Below the pieces are notes generated by a model that was given only the letters and a program-made list of their open reading frames with translations, searched no databases and was not told the origin of the DNA. A stretch of 64,000 bases of DNA, taken from assembly GCA_031763025.1 (NCBI GenBank), contig JASSKH010000007.1, positions 11,514,454-11,578,453 on the forward strand. Direction: 5' to 3'. Of this stretch, positions 20,324 through 26,723 are shown piece after piece (position 1 is the first letter of the stretch; each line of letters opens with the position of its first letter). Both the position numbers and the translations under genes were made by a program. Origin of the DNA: Macrocystis pyrifera (lineage: Eukaryota; Sar; Phaeophyceae; Laminariales; Laminariaceae).

Positions 20324-22572
20324 CTTCCCGCCTCACGACGATTTCGTCAAAGCCGCTCTCCATATGGCTAGACCACCACTCAACGAATAAAATCACCCAC
20401 CACAAAAAAGCCTACCTGCACGCTACGAACTCGCATTTGTACGCATTGACGTACGCGTGTTTGATGGGTGTGGCGGCTTATATCGTGCTAGCGTTCGCTG
20501 TATTGCACCCCACGTGCTGCTTCATCTCCTCCTTAACCCTTTTTATGCTGCACTGCACACAAACATATATCTGGCTCTAATTCCAAGTAATAGCACCCCA
20601 AATTCCCCCGGAACGGAACTGCAGTCTTAAAAGCGCTATAACCCCTTCAGGAATGCGCTGCCGTTTGTGGCGACGGATCGGTTGGAAGGAGACTCAGCTA
20701 TACGTGCATGCTGTCAAGGCCAGCAAGCATCTCCTTTTTTTTATTTGTGTGGGCGGTTTAAAACGTTTTCTCCTGTTGAAAAAAGATGACGTGCCGCTGT
20801 CAACCAAAAGGGAACTTTCCCTCCCCCCCCCCCCCCCCCCCCCCCCCCCCGCCCCCTCCAAACGAGCCCTTGACCGCATACCGGTAGTTGAGAAATGATT
20901 AGGCGTATGGCTCGGTACCTGCTGCTGCTACTGAGAGGTGTCGAGAGACATGTCAAGCAAGGGGAGTTCGTGCGCCGCCAAGGGCACATATAGGGCCGAG
21001 TGTTCCACACTAAAACAGAGTAGTTTTGGTGTTCAGTAAAGTCAAAATATAAACGATATTCGCTGTTTGTCAAGGGGGGAGAAATTATGTCTCCCTGACA
21101 CATTTGGCTCGCACGGGTTGCTCCTTACGTTTCTACAACCGTCATCTTATCGATTTGACGAGCTCACCTGCCTTGCGTTCTCGACGTTTTCGCTAGCTCC
21201 GTTGCTACAGAAGCAGCGGCAGCAGGTACGCCCGATGCATTCGTACATGGGCACCGCGCATTCCTCCGCGACACACTTCACAGGCGTCTCGAGGCAGGTA
21301 CCGTCGATGCACCTGTCGCGGTAGAAAACGCAGAGACAGCAAGGGGGGGGGGGTGTATTCATCGTCGCGCATGACCGTAGTCGCGTCGCGAGTATAGAAC
21401 GCAAGAGACAGTAGAGAGGGGCGGGTGCATGAGGGGGGGGGTTGCATTCATTGACACGTGTGACCGCTGACCCTCGCATCCCTATATACAATGCTGGGGC
21501 GGCCAATGAGAATTCCCATCGGTTTGTCAAAAGAGGCTAAAAAGCCCCCATCAGTTTGGCCAAAAAGGCTGCAAGCCTCATCAATTTTTGATCAGAAAGG
21601 TGAAGAAGACTCATCGGTTTTGCCAAAAATGCTGGATACGCCTCATGTCAGCTTGGCTAAAAAGGCAGAGAAGCCCCCCAGCAGTTTGGCCAAAAAGGCT
21701 GAGAGAAGCCACATCGGATTGGCCAAAAAGGCCGAGAAACCCCTCTCAGTTTGGTCCAAAAGTCTGACAAGCCCCAGCAGGCTGGCCGAAAAGACTGGCT
21801 GAGAAGCCTCCCATCAGTCTGGACAAAAAGGCTCAGAAGCCCCCATCAGTTTGGCCCAAAAGGATGAGAAGCCCCATCAGTTTGGCCGAAAAGGCTTAGA
21901 AGCCCCATATCAGTTTGGCCAAAAAGGCTGAGAAGCCCCATCGATTTGGCCGAAAAGGCTGAGAACCCCCATCGGTTTGGCCAAAAAGGCCGAGAGAAGT
22001 CCTATCAGTGTGGCCAAAAAAGGCTGAGAAACGCCACATCAGTTCGGCCAAAAAAGCTGAGAAGCCCCATCAGTTTGGCCAAAAAAGGTTGAGAAGCCCC
22101 CCATCAGTCTGGCCGAAAAGGCCGAGAAGCTCCATCAGATTGATAAAAAAAAGCTAAGAGGCCCCCCATCACTTTGACCGAAAAGGCCGAGAAGCCCCGG
22201 CAATTATTAGACCGAAAAGGGTTTTTTTTACTTATATCCTATTACGGGGGGACCATAGTAAACAGGACCAAATATTGCTAAGAAAAAAAAAGCGAAATAT
22301 CTAGTTTTTCTGTGTGTGTGCCGTAGGTCTTGTTTACCATGGTCCCCCGTAATAACACGCGTCCACAATGTCATACGTACTTACTCGTGGTATTCGTGAC
22401 CCTCAGCGATGTTCGTGGCGGTCGCGTTTCCCATCGCGTTCGTGGCCTCCTCCGTCACCTCCGCGATCGCGGGATCCCCCGCAATGTCCTGCACGCCCGC
22501 GTCCACTTGACTGGTGGTCAAACCGCTGAGTTCTGCAGAGGCTTGGAAAGTCTCCGCCCCCGTCTCAACGGC
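3962..22572 (-). CDS. PLAC8-family Cys-rich membrane protein, multi-exon host gene (overall span)
   Basis: The C-terminal part is a PLAC8 (DUF614) domain. It has a FDCF..C..CFC.CITIGQ motif followed directly across an intron by VAEGA, two hydrophobic segments, RARIAEVYDIPLS, and a second Cys cluster CNCCVATQ followed by VARHL. These match the family's CPC..FGQ.AE and C.CC...Q..RH positions. Family members are small membrane-associated proteins linked to metal homeostasis, cell size or channel activity; the substrate here is unknown. Upstream exons add an Ala/Glu/Thr-rich segment, a nine-Cys segment and a hydrophobic stretch. Phases agree from 22572 down to 12986, which favours one long gene, but two adjacent genes cannot be excluded. 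The start codon was not found and lies above 22572. The stop is TAA at 3964-3962. Introns carry MITEs, SINEs and LINE tails. Exon 10370-10149 has a G-run that breaks its frame, so the gene is either mis-assembled there or damaged. Confidence 0.72.
5435..5656 (-). CDS. PLAC8 gene, penultimate exon (membrane segments and second Cys cluster)
   Basis: The exon is exactly 74 codons, phase 0 on both sides. The acceptor is CCCATAAG and the donor is CAG/GTAAAA (5434-5429). It starts VAEGARLFKG, completing the GQ-VAE signature begun in the upstream exon. Two hydrophobic segments follow (GVFYVSIAVFVFDLML and GWMWIIFATYAVAV), then RARIAEVYDIPLS, the YGIP-like family motif, then the Cys cluster WCLSLWCNCCVATQ. 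The pyrimidine tract of its acceptor carries a truncated SINE whose 3' end is only about 30 nt away. Confidence 0.85.
5687..5731 (-). mobile_element. Cn-SINE 3' fragment (S2)
   Basis: The last about 45 bp of the SINE. GGTGGGGTGGG occurs on both sides (target duplication). Its C-tail forms the pyrimidine tract before the 5656 exon acceptor, about 30 nt away. Confidence 0.7.
5774..6069 (-). mobile_element. Cn-LINE 3' fragment (L1)
   Basis: Matches the last about 95 codons of the LINE ORF (ERDVLEEEMRKIDECDMEEF .. GCVVNGQMTKASNR) and its 3' end, followed on the sense strand by a 30-base C-run. It lies in the PLAC8 intron 5657-10148, on the gene strand. Confidence 0.8.
6073..6215 (-). mobile_element. 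Cn-LINE 3' fragment (L2), fused to a SINE
   Basis: A second, shorter LINE tail directly upstream (sense) of L1's neighbourhood. Its 5' end is joined without a C-run to the SINE at 6216-6745, which lacks its own terminal GAGTAC. Confidence 0.72.
6216..6745 (-). mobile_element. Cn-SINE, near full-length copy (S3)
   Basis: About 530 bp and colinear with the copy at 25339-25854. The 5' part carries an AT-rich ACCTGGTATATATATAGG-like head and a hairpin (TGTGCGG..CCGCACA, about 6560-6590). No tRNA A/B boxes were recognised. The 3' end is replaced by a LINE tail. Confidence 0.68.
7134..7242 (+). mobile_element. MITE-A copy
   Basis: Both arms carry the AGTAAATAGG variant. In the PLAC8 intron 5657-10148. 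Confidence 0.75.
7778..8105. repeat. Two-copy tandem repeat
   Basis: A block with CAAGGCATGCCTTGTTGGCG, GAGGAGCCC and CAGAAATGTTTGCCTT occurs at about 7790-7890 and 7972-8060. Confidence 0.7.
8207..8315 (+). mobile_element. MITE-A copy
   Basis: Both arms carry the AGTTAACAGG variant. Confidence 0.74.
8495..8603 (+). mobile_element. MITE-A copy
   Basis: TTACGGGGGCCCATAG..CTATGGCCCCCCCGTAA arms. Both share the same change beside the CCATAG core. Confidence 0.74.
8697..8962 (+). mobile_element. MITE-B copy
   Basis: About 265 bp. Termini GGCGTTCTRCGATR / CTATCGTAAAAACGC form inverted repeats. Inner landmarks are TTTTCTGAGGCTCCTCGCTT, AAAACTGACTTCAGCAA and CCAAGTATACA. Confidence 0.7.
9079..9128. 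repeat. Uninterrupted G-run, about 50 bases
   Basis: A (G)50 homopolymer followed by TGGGGG, with no adjacent LINE/SINE tail. In the PLAC8 intron. Confidence 0.9.
9299..9408 (-). mobile_element. MITE-A copy
   Basis: Both arms carry the AGTTAAC variant. TA flanks. Confidence 0.75.
10083..10137. repeat. Uninterrupted G-run, about 55 bases, beside a splice donor
   Basis: On the gene strand a C-run starting about 11 nt downstream of the donor of exon 10149-10370. Confidence 0.9.
10149..10370 (-). CDS. PLAC8 gene exon with first Cys cluster; frame conflict at a G-run
   Basis: The upstream part reads GIEYVSTVAWKAVSGRLKP..ENSQIPKEDFPETLRGRWST and the downstream part reads VFDCFEHIPSCVTACFCSCITIGQ, ending at a strong donor CAG/GTAAAC (10148-10143). 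The two parts lie in different frames, separated by a 7-G run (10217-10211 region). With five G the canonical WSTG-VFDCF of the family would be read, so this is a homopolymer assembly error or a real lesion. The 5' edge is uncertain: the region before GTATCG is a long C/T tract (10371-10430) with no AG, so either the acceptor is non-canonical or the tract is altered. The donor is followed almost at once by a 55-base C-run on the gene strand. Confidence 0.75.
10381..10430. repeat. GGGGA/G-run tract at a predicted acceptor
   Basis: C/T-only tract on the gene strand directly before exon 10149-10370, with no AG. Confidence 0.8.
11031..11209 (-). mobile_element. Cn-LINE 3' fragment (L4)
   Basis: LINE tail with the GTACTCAT(rev) terminus, flanked by G-runs on both sides (10999-11023 and 11210-11247, plus strand), as expected if the homopolymer is part of the target duplication. 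Confidence 0.75.
11460..11525 (-). CDS. PLAC8 gene, candidate exon
   Basis: The acceptor TTTTTCGTTTTGAAAG is followed by 66 bp, ending at AAGG/GTAAAC. The protein-like frame is TDGLVKTSGVFADNGPGFRTQ. It needs two incoming bases and leaves two, so it does not join directly to the exon at 12986-13135, which ends in phase 0. A small exon is probably missing between them; one weak candidate lies near 12.2-12.3 kb. Confidence 0.45.
12058..12176 (+). mobile_element. MITE-B, left half only
   Basis: Runs from GCGTTCTACGAGAGAGG to CCGATGAATA, then is replaced by a G-run (12177-12198). Confidence 0.68.
12660..12768 (+). mobile_element. MITE-A copy
   Basis: Inserted in a TTTGTTTG-rich stretch. TA flanks. 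Confidence 0.75.
12986..13135 (-). CDS. PLAC8 gene, candidate exon
   Basis: A 150-bp exon between acceptor TTTCTGCACACAG and donor GAG/GTGAGA, phase 0 to phase 0. It encodes 50 residues beginning ARKNRLLIDKKEAPG and ending DDRKRFYAQAYE, hydrophilic and with GC-rich third positions, unlike the AT/homopolymer-rich flanks. No domain is recognised. Confidence 0.6.
13198..13296 (-). CDS. PLAC8 gene, possible exon
   Basis: A 99-bp stretch between acceptor TCACTTCATTCCAG and donor TCC/GTAAAC, phase 0 to phase 0, fitting between the exons at 13733-13805 and 12986-13135. It encodes 33 mostly hydrophobic residues (NNLLFYPFLFLRLRLL..). It contains a short internal direct repeat, so it could be repeat-derived. 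A SINE 3' end sits 28 nt upstream of the acceptor. Confidence 0.35.
13325..13366 (-). mobile_element. Cn-SINE 3' fragment (S4)
   Basis: About 40 bp of SINE 3' end. Target duplication AATGAAGTGAGGGGA / AATGAAGCGAGGGGA at 13301-13315 and 13367-13381. The 3' end lies 28 nt from a predicted acceptor. Confidence 0.7.
13399..13687 (-). mobile_element. Cn-LINE 3' fragment (L3)
   Basis: Nearly identical to L1 over its length, truncated within the same codon region, and flanked on both sides by G-runs (13382-13399; 13688-13722). It lies in a PLAC8 intron, on the gene strand. Confidence 0.8.
13733..13805 (-). CDS. PLAC8 gene, candidate exon
   Basis: The acceptor is a T-run ending TTTCAG, the donor is CTC/GTAAGA, and the length is 73 bp. 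With two incoming bases it reads GGPEGTRRALRPCAIFFQPRALQL and ends in phase 0. The donor is followed within 5 nt by a 35-base C-run (gene strand) that is the 5' flank of a truncated LINE. Confidence 0.42.
13848..14112 (-). mobile_element. MITE-B copy
   Basis: Full-length inverted copy with both GCGTTCTACGATA-type termini. In a PLAC8 intron. Confidence 0.72.
14205..14326 (-). CDS. PLAC8 gene, weak candidate exon
   Basis: A 122-bp frame after acceptor GCTTGCAG, phase 0 in and two bases out, which suits its neighbours. It reads FGLDWLQNSEPSFPPPLPSF..HAGMVRLLGVAADD. The donor GTTGGA is poor and part of the frame is a pyrimidine tract, so the true acceptor may lie inside it. Confidence 0.28.
14847..14936 (-). 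CDS. PLAC8 gene, candidate exon with hydrophobic segment
   Basis: A 90-bp exon, phase 0 to 0, acceptor CCTCCTTCGAGCAG and donor AAG/GTCAGA. It encodes 30 residues with a hydrophobic core APGLIIVTLPSILASSLV, a possible membrane segment. A SINE fragment ends 28 nt upstream of the acceptor. Confidence 0.5.
14965..15043 (-). mobile_element. Cn-SINE 3' fragment (S5)
   Basis: Truncated SINE tail with a G-run on its 5' side (15043-15052) and GGGAGAAGGG on its 3' side. It ends 28 nt upstream of the acceptor at 14937. Confidence 0.68.
15347..15417 (-). CDS. PLAC8 gene, candidate exon
   Basis: The acceptor CACATGTGGCAG follows a C-rich tract that is the 3' tail and target duplication of a SINE. The exon is 71 bp, takes one incoming base and ends in phase 0, fitting both neighbours. 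It reads EGLNGMRQALRATEFLSAHH. The donor ACA/GTGTGC is weak. Confidence 0.42.
15453..15763 (-). mobile_element. Cn-SINE, 5'-truncated copy (S6)
   Basis: About 310 bp. GTGGA(A)GGGG..G(n) flanks both ends (15426-15450 and 15761-15790). The 3' end is 35 nt upstream of the predicted acceptor at 15418. Confidence 0.75.
16232..16342 (-). mobile_element. MITE-A copy
   Basis: Arms AGTTAATAGG / CCTATTAACT. Confidence 0.74.
16491..16583. mobile_element. piggyBac-like MITE (pB)
   Basis: TTAACCCTTTTAGTACAGCA opens the element. Inner arms GTTTTGGGGACAAA / TTTGTCCCCAAA are inverted. TTAA plus CCC is the piggyBac signature. A second half copy follows to about 16660. Confidence 0.5.
17218..17420 (-). mobile_element. 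MITE-A head-to-tail dimer
   Basis: Two copies in the same orientation joined at GGACCCCGGTCC, sharing a fused terminus with no intervening TA. Confidence 0.76.
17897..17988 (-). CDS. PLAC8 gene, candidate exon
   Basis: A strong acceptor (GCTTTCCTTCAG) and strong donor (AAG/GTGAGA) flank 92 bp. With the two bases left by the upstream exon it reads SCLGLCSGVTAQKKTG followed by FQWMMAEGHARLWQ, leaving one base as the next exon needs. No family is recognised for this segment alone. Confidence 0.58.
18203..18317 (-). mobile_element. MITE-A copy, diverged
   Basis: Expanded G-run at the left terminus and substitutions in both arms. Confidence 0.66.
19555..19724 (-). CDS. PLAC8 gene, candidate Cys-containing exon
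   Basis: A 170-bp exon, phase 0 in and two bases out, between CATCATCGCCCAG and CAG/GTCTGT. It encodes AADTTDNFAGGAEEGLGHAK, then CFSSVCACFDMSEYCVADE, then a hydrophobic end ALAYALPFCGLLFSLF. The composition is clearly protein-like. A LINE tail with its C-run lies about 78 nt upstream of the acceptor. Confidence 0.62.
19803..19866 (-). mobile_element. Cn-LINE 3' fragment (L5), very short
   Basis: Only the last about 60 bp of the LINE remain, between G-runs at 19784-19797 and 19867-19897. The 3' end is about 78 nt upstream of the exon acceptor at 19725. Confidence 0.72.
20292..20323. repeat. C-run
   Basis: (C)30 with no recognisable element next to it. Confidence 0.85.
20533..20640. mobile_element. 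piggyBac-like MITE (pB)
   Basis: TTAACCCTTTTTATGCTGCA at the left, AACTGCAGTCTTAAAAGCG at the right. Confidence 0.42.
20822..20855. repeat. C-run
   Basis: (C)28 followed by GCCCCC, with no adjacent element. Confidence 0.85.
21168..21312 (-). CDS. PLAC8 gene, candidate nine-Cys exon
   Basis: The acceptor TTTTCTACCGCGACAG and donor CAG/GTGAGC enclose 145 bp. It takes two incoming bases, as the 22385-22572 exon leaves, and ends in phase 0, as the next exon needs. It encodes CIDGTCLETPVKCVAEEC, then AVPMYECIGRTCCRCFCSNG, then ASENVENARQ: nine cysteines in about 33 residues. This could be a disulphide-rich or metal-binding segment (inference). A SINE fragment ends 40 nt upstream of the acceptor. 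Confidence 0.65.
21353..21397 (-). mobile_element. Cn-SINE 3' fragment (S7)
   Basis: About 45 bp, with target duplication GAAAACGCAGAGACAGCAAG / TAGAACGCAAGAGACAGTAG on the two sides. The 3' end is 40 nt from the acceptor of the nine-Cys exon. Confidence 0.7.
21441..21502 (-). mobile_element. Cn-SINE 3' fragment (S8)
   Basis: A more diverged SINE tail directly upstream (sense) of S7, next to a short G-run (21433-21440), so the same tract was hit twice. Confidence 0.55.
21530..22215. repeat. Minisatellite, about 33-bp unit, roughly 20 units
   Basis: Unit like CATCAGTTTGGCCAAAAAGG + CTGAGAAGCCCC. The first third is open on the plus strand (repeated LAKKAEKP) but the frame is lost later, so it is treated as non-coding. 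Confidence 0.85.
22240..22354 (-). mobile_element. MITE-A copy
   Basis: Arms AGTAAACAGG / CTTGTTTACC. It ends 31 bp before the PLAC8 exon at 22385. Confidence 0.74.
22385..22572 (-). CDS. PLAC8 gene, most upstream well-supported exon
   Basis: 188 bp between an acceptor ending ATCGCAG and a near-perfect donor GA/GTAAGTACG. It encodes an Ala/Glu/Thr-rich acidic segment (AVETGAETFQASAELSGL .. EVTEEATNAMGNATATNIAE). It leaves two bases, matching the nine-Cys exon. An in-frame ATG lies just before the acceptor, so an unspliced start here is possible but less likely. Confidence 0.58.
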
Positions 22573-22675
22573 CTGCGATTTCATTTGTTTCAGTTGTTTT
22601 CATTTTTTGAAACGGTGTTGTATAGTACAAATGGGTCGGCTGTGAGTTCGTTCGAATCGATAGAGCAGTTGTGAG

Positions 22676-22919
22676 GATAGGTTCACCCTATTTTTTCTGA
22701 GGCTCCTCGCTTTTTGACCTTGCGGAGCCCCACAGCTCACCCGAAAACTGACTTCAGCAAAAAATCAAATTGCATCCCGGTGAATAACCCCATGCCCCCA
22801 AGTATACAATTACGGCGTTGTTCGAAACAAGACTGGCGTTCCCAACGATTTTGGGTTGAGTAACCCCGTCATTAAGAAAACATTGTAGCGGAAATGTGCT
22901 ACCTCTATCGTAAGACGCG
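22676..22919 (+). mobile_element. MITE-B copy
   Basis: Full-length. The right terminus is CCTCTATCGTAAGACGC. Confidence 0.68.
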
Positions 22920-23359
22920 CCTTGTGACTCAATTCCTATATATTGGCGGGCGCGATCACAGCATTCATTCATATGCCGTAAGGATGCGGGCTTTCTATCG
23001 CACGGAGGTGCGATCGTTTCTATCAGAAAACGGGAAGGCTGCTGCCATTATACCGAACAAGGTGTGTGTTTTCGGAAAAATCCGATCGGAAGAGAGAGAG
23101 AGAGAGAGAGAGAGAGCCCCCCGGAAAGATAGCGCTCGACGATTGTATAGCAGCCTTCCCGTTCACTATCGAGAAAACGAGAGAGCGCTGGAAACCGACC
23201 ACACTCCTGCACGATAAAACTCGCATCGTTACGGTGTTTGTCGTGACGCCGGTGGGTACTTCCTTGACAATGCCGTAGGGATTTATTTCATTTTTGAGCC
23301 CAAGTAATTCTCACCGCCGGGGGGGGGGGGAGGTGGGAGGTGGAGTGGGGTAGGGGGGG

Positions 23360-23512
23360 TACTTATATGTTGCTCGACTCAGTCATTCGACCGTTGACTA
23401 CGCATCCTTTTCGAGACGGAGCGCCGTCCCTGCTTCTATGTAATAGAGACACGTCGAACAGTTGGGGCGCTCAGTACATTGTTTCCACATTCTACATAAA
23501 AAAAACTTTTTT
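23360..23512 (-). mobile_element. Cn-LINE 3' fragment (L6)
   Basis: LINE tail beside a G-rich tract (23323-23359) and, on its 5' side, a GGA microsatellite (23513-23590). Confidence 0.68.
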
Positions 23513-23590
23513 TGAGAGGAGCAGGAGGGGGAGGAGGAGGAGGAGGAGGAGGAGGAGGAGGAGGAGGAGGAGGACGAGGAGGACGAGGAG
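23513..23590. repeat. GGA microsatellite
   Basis: (GGA)n beside a LINE tail. Confidence 0.9.
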
Positions 23591-23591
23591 G

Positions 23592-23890
23592 GATTTTAAG
23601 ACGCGTGCTACGTACAGGTCGCACATCATTCGTTTCTCAGAGCTCCCTTCGTTTGAGGAGCTTAATAACCTCACACCGCCAAAATGTTTTTTTCTGAATG
23701 ACGGGGGGTCCTTAACCCAACCCAACAATGGTCGGGAATTATGCCAATCTTGTCTCGAAATATATATATATATTTTTTGTATGCTTGGGTCTTGGATTTA
23801 TTTGTCCATCAACCATTGCACGTTGATTGTTGGAGAAAGTCAGTTTCCGGGTGAGGTATGGTGTACCTCTACTGTAGTCTGCGAGTGTCA
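23592..23890 (-). mobile_element. MITE-B copy, strongly diverged
   Basis: Shares CTGAATGACGGGG..CCTTAACCCA and AGTCAGTTTCCGGGTGAGG with the family. Termini are eroded. Confidence 0.5.
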
Positions 23891-24941
23891 CGACCGCTTA
23901 CCGTACGTAAGACCGATATAAAAATCCCAATCCTACGGCGGGCTAGATTTTCTGCAGCAGTTAGAATGTCACAGTATTATTTGTGTTGCACCTATATATA
24001 TATACTATATGCTACATACCATATATAGGCTACGGTGTTGTTCGTCGGGTGAACTACCCCTTTGGGACTTCAGAGGGGGAAATATGACGATTAAAAAAAA
24101 ACGTCGGTTGCGGCATCGGCCACCGCATACCTGTAGTTGGGGGGGGTATTGGAATTAGGTGTCACGAGTTTACAAATGTAAAATAGTTCACACGGGACGG
24201 GCGTCACATGACCCTCTGCCCGGACTGCTGGGTGCTCACTCTTCTTGCTCACAGGCGGGTTGATAGAACCAAAGTTGTCGTTGCTTTTTGGTCGTTATCT
24301 CGGGGTCCCAAAACGGATTAAGCATTCATTTTTTTCTTCTCAAAAAATCGTTTTTTTTTTTTTTTTCAGCACTGGTCGAGGAAACGCACATATATACATG
24401 CAAAAAAAAAAACGTTTATTGACCAGGCTATATAATTTTTAAGCAGGGTTTGTGGTTCAGGAAAAAAGGGGAGATTTTCTATCGGCGCACGGATAGACAA
24501 AGAGTTGTCAGCGTGCACGGCTGGCTCAAAAATATCGGAAGTGCGCGAAATCCTTACTGTGTGGCATCACCGTGGGTGTAAAACGGGGCCTAGAAGCTCA
24601 TAACACGAACAGGTACCAGGGTGTAAAACAAGATCAGACGTGACTCTGAGATTTCAGAAGTACAAATGCCACAAGTATTGTCCAACCGCGAACCAATCCC
24701 CGCCCTTTAGCCCGTATGGGTCCATTGATCCATTTCCTAGCGCATTTCGTGCACAATATCGTGACCTCAGAAGGGCGATAGACCACGGCATCACAAACCA
24801 CCCCAACCTGCCACCGCCCCCCGCCCCACGCCTCCCTGCACGCCTAGAACGACCGTTTAGCCGTGGCTGATCATGGGACGGTTTGCAAAAACGTTCGCTC
24901 TCCCACGCGTCTATGAACTGAAAAGAGGTACAGGTCTATAC

Positions 24942-24989
24942 CTTTTGTATGCTGTTACAGTTTCGACGTACGAGTTGCGCCTCTGCCTG
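24942..24989 (-). CDS. Possible upstream exon of the PLAC8 gene
   Basis: 48 bp, phase 0 to 0, between acceptor GCCCTCCTGCAG and donor AAG/GTATAG, reading QAEAQLVRRNCNSIQK. It is compatible with the exon at 22572 but too short to be convincing alone. Confidence 0.22.
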
Positions 24990-25338
24990 CTGCAGGAGGG
25001 CCTCTGACAAACCACGCCCCTTCTGCGCGTACTGGTTTCAGCAGCTATAGGTCGTTGGTGACATGGCGGATCCTGCCACAGCCACTGCTGTGTATACAGT
25101 GGCCGTCGCAACCCACAGTCAGGCAACATGGATGCCTGAAACGAGCACTCTTTTGTTTTTTGCACACTGGCTTGCCACGTCTCGCTGCGCAGCGTCGATT
25201 CGTGACTACCGAGTCGACGGCATTGCGGGAAAACCAAGCTGACCACCAGAGAAGGCGCGTATGTTGCACCACCGTCTTGACAAAAACTATCCTATAGCTG
25301 ACCCTTTTCACAGGACCCCCCCCCCCCCCCCCCCCCCC

Positions 25339-25854
25339 ATACTATATACCTGGTATATATATATAGGTTGGGTTGGCGTCGGTTAACGACGACGCTGTAA
25401 AACACGCCTCTCACTGCGTGAGCTAGACAGCCAGGGTACCGTTTTTTTTTAGTTGTTTGTTTTTTGGCGGTTACCACGGCTGGCAGTCAAGTTAGATCAT
25501 TTTTGTGCGGGGGAACCTTTACGCACAAGGGGGATGATCGTATCACGCAGTGAGTATATGGTGAGGCACCCACGAGGCAGTTACACAGTAAACCCATTGC
25601 TGTCTCTGGAAGTGGCCGCACCAGACATGAAATCAATTCGTTGGTGCTGTCATCCATATGCAAGAAAATCCGCCTGAAAAGCGGTTCTTAGTAGGATGCA
25701 GCTCACCCTTCATGCAACTCGCCCAACATCTCACGGCGCTTCGCGCTTGGCGCAAGCAATGTCTGCCTGGTCGGTGAAAACCCGACGCGCTCCGTCCCGG
25801 CATTGTAGGGATGCGAGGGTCTATGGTCATACGACTACGGCCATGCAGGATAAT
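25339..25854 (+). mobile_element. Cn-SINE, near full-length copy (S9)
   Basis: Preceded by a C-run (25316-25338). The head TATACCTGGTATATATATAT, the hairpin TTTGTGCGGG..CGCACAAG and the conserved GACTACGGCC 3' region are all present. Outside the PLAC8 exon chain and in opposite orientation to it. Confidence 0.68.
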
Positions 25855-25866
25855 GCCCCCCCCCCA

Positions 25867-25936
25867 GCATCGTAGATCGTAGGGATGCAAGGGCATACCG
25901 CCATACGACTACGGCCATGTATGATATCGAGTACAC
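25867..25936 (+). mobile_element. Cn-SINE 3' fragment (S10)
   Basis: A second SINE 3' end placed after S9's C-run, ending ATCGAGTACACC followed by C-rich sequence. Confidence 0.62.
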
Positions 25937-26294
25937 CTCCCCGCCCCCCCGCCCCCCGCCGCTGTGGCATGGTTCCTCGAAAAAAAAAACGAGTGTCACT
26001 CAGGAATAACGACGGCACACTTCATCAGAAGTTTGCTTGCGGCGCGATACTCTCATTGCCGCGGGGACAAAAAAGCGCTGAGAATGCACATGTTCGCACT
26101 GTTCAGTTGACGTATGCTACCATAGCTATTAATAGTAGTATTCTTTCGGGGCCAAGAAATTTCTGAGGCACTAACCCAATATCGTCGCAATGCCATGTCG
26201 ATTTTTTTTTTCGACAGTATTTTGCGTGTTGTATCTACAGCAGGACAGTAAGCCATGGGGTTGTTCACCGAGTAGCGCTTCCATTTTTTTTCTC

Positions 26295-26390
26295 TTAATG
26301 TTTCAGAAATGCAGTCCCGTTTGGGAGACTATCCACACAAAGTCCAGGCAGTTTGTCCCCACAATTAGACTGCAGTCCTAAAAGGGTAAA
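26295..26390. mobile_element. piggyBac-like MITE (pB)
   Basis: TTAA at the left, GCAGTCCCGTTTGGGAGAC inside, and GACTGCAGTCCTAAAAGGGT at the right end. Confidence 0.45.
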
Positions 26391-26444
26391 TGCCCCTGCA
26401 CGTGTTGGGGCGTAGAGCGCCTCCAGCGAGGCACCTCAGAGGAC

Positions 26445-26723
26445 TTAGGTGCCACCTCCTACCGCTCGTACGTAGCGCGCGCCAGTTATGAACCCGCATG
26501 CAGTAAACATGTCGACGGTATTACAGAGCAAACACACGCGCTCCAAAATAGCGTGTGTATCGACTGCACGTCGTGTGCGCGCGTGTGATCGACTAGACAA
26601 GGGCGTCCCTGCCGTGCATGCTTTCGCTATTTCCTTCAATGCAGCGACTACGTTGCGGACATGCGTTGCTTCCTTTGCCTCATAATGCTGGAGGACTGGT
26701 GGCGTTTTTTCTGAGTCCGTCAC
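26445..26723 (-). CDS. Hypothetical 92-residue open frame
   Basis: Starts MTDSEKTPPVLQHYEAKEA and contains a helix-like VRNVVAALKEIAKACTAG. Composition is plausibly coding, but no homologue is recognised and the flanks are piggyBac-like MITE fragments. It could be a chance frame or a stray exon. Confidence 0.22.
   Translation of the reverse strand: MTDSEKTPPVLQHYEAKEATHVRNVVAALKEIAKACTAGTPLSSRSHARTRRAVDTHAILERVCLLCNTVDMFTACGFITGARYVRAVGGGT

Noticed and set aside
21491-21802. Histone H1-like tail protein
   Set aside because: Lys/Ala repeats come from the minisatellite and the frame is not kept along the array.
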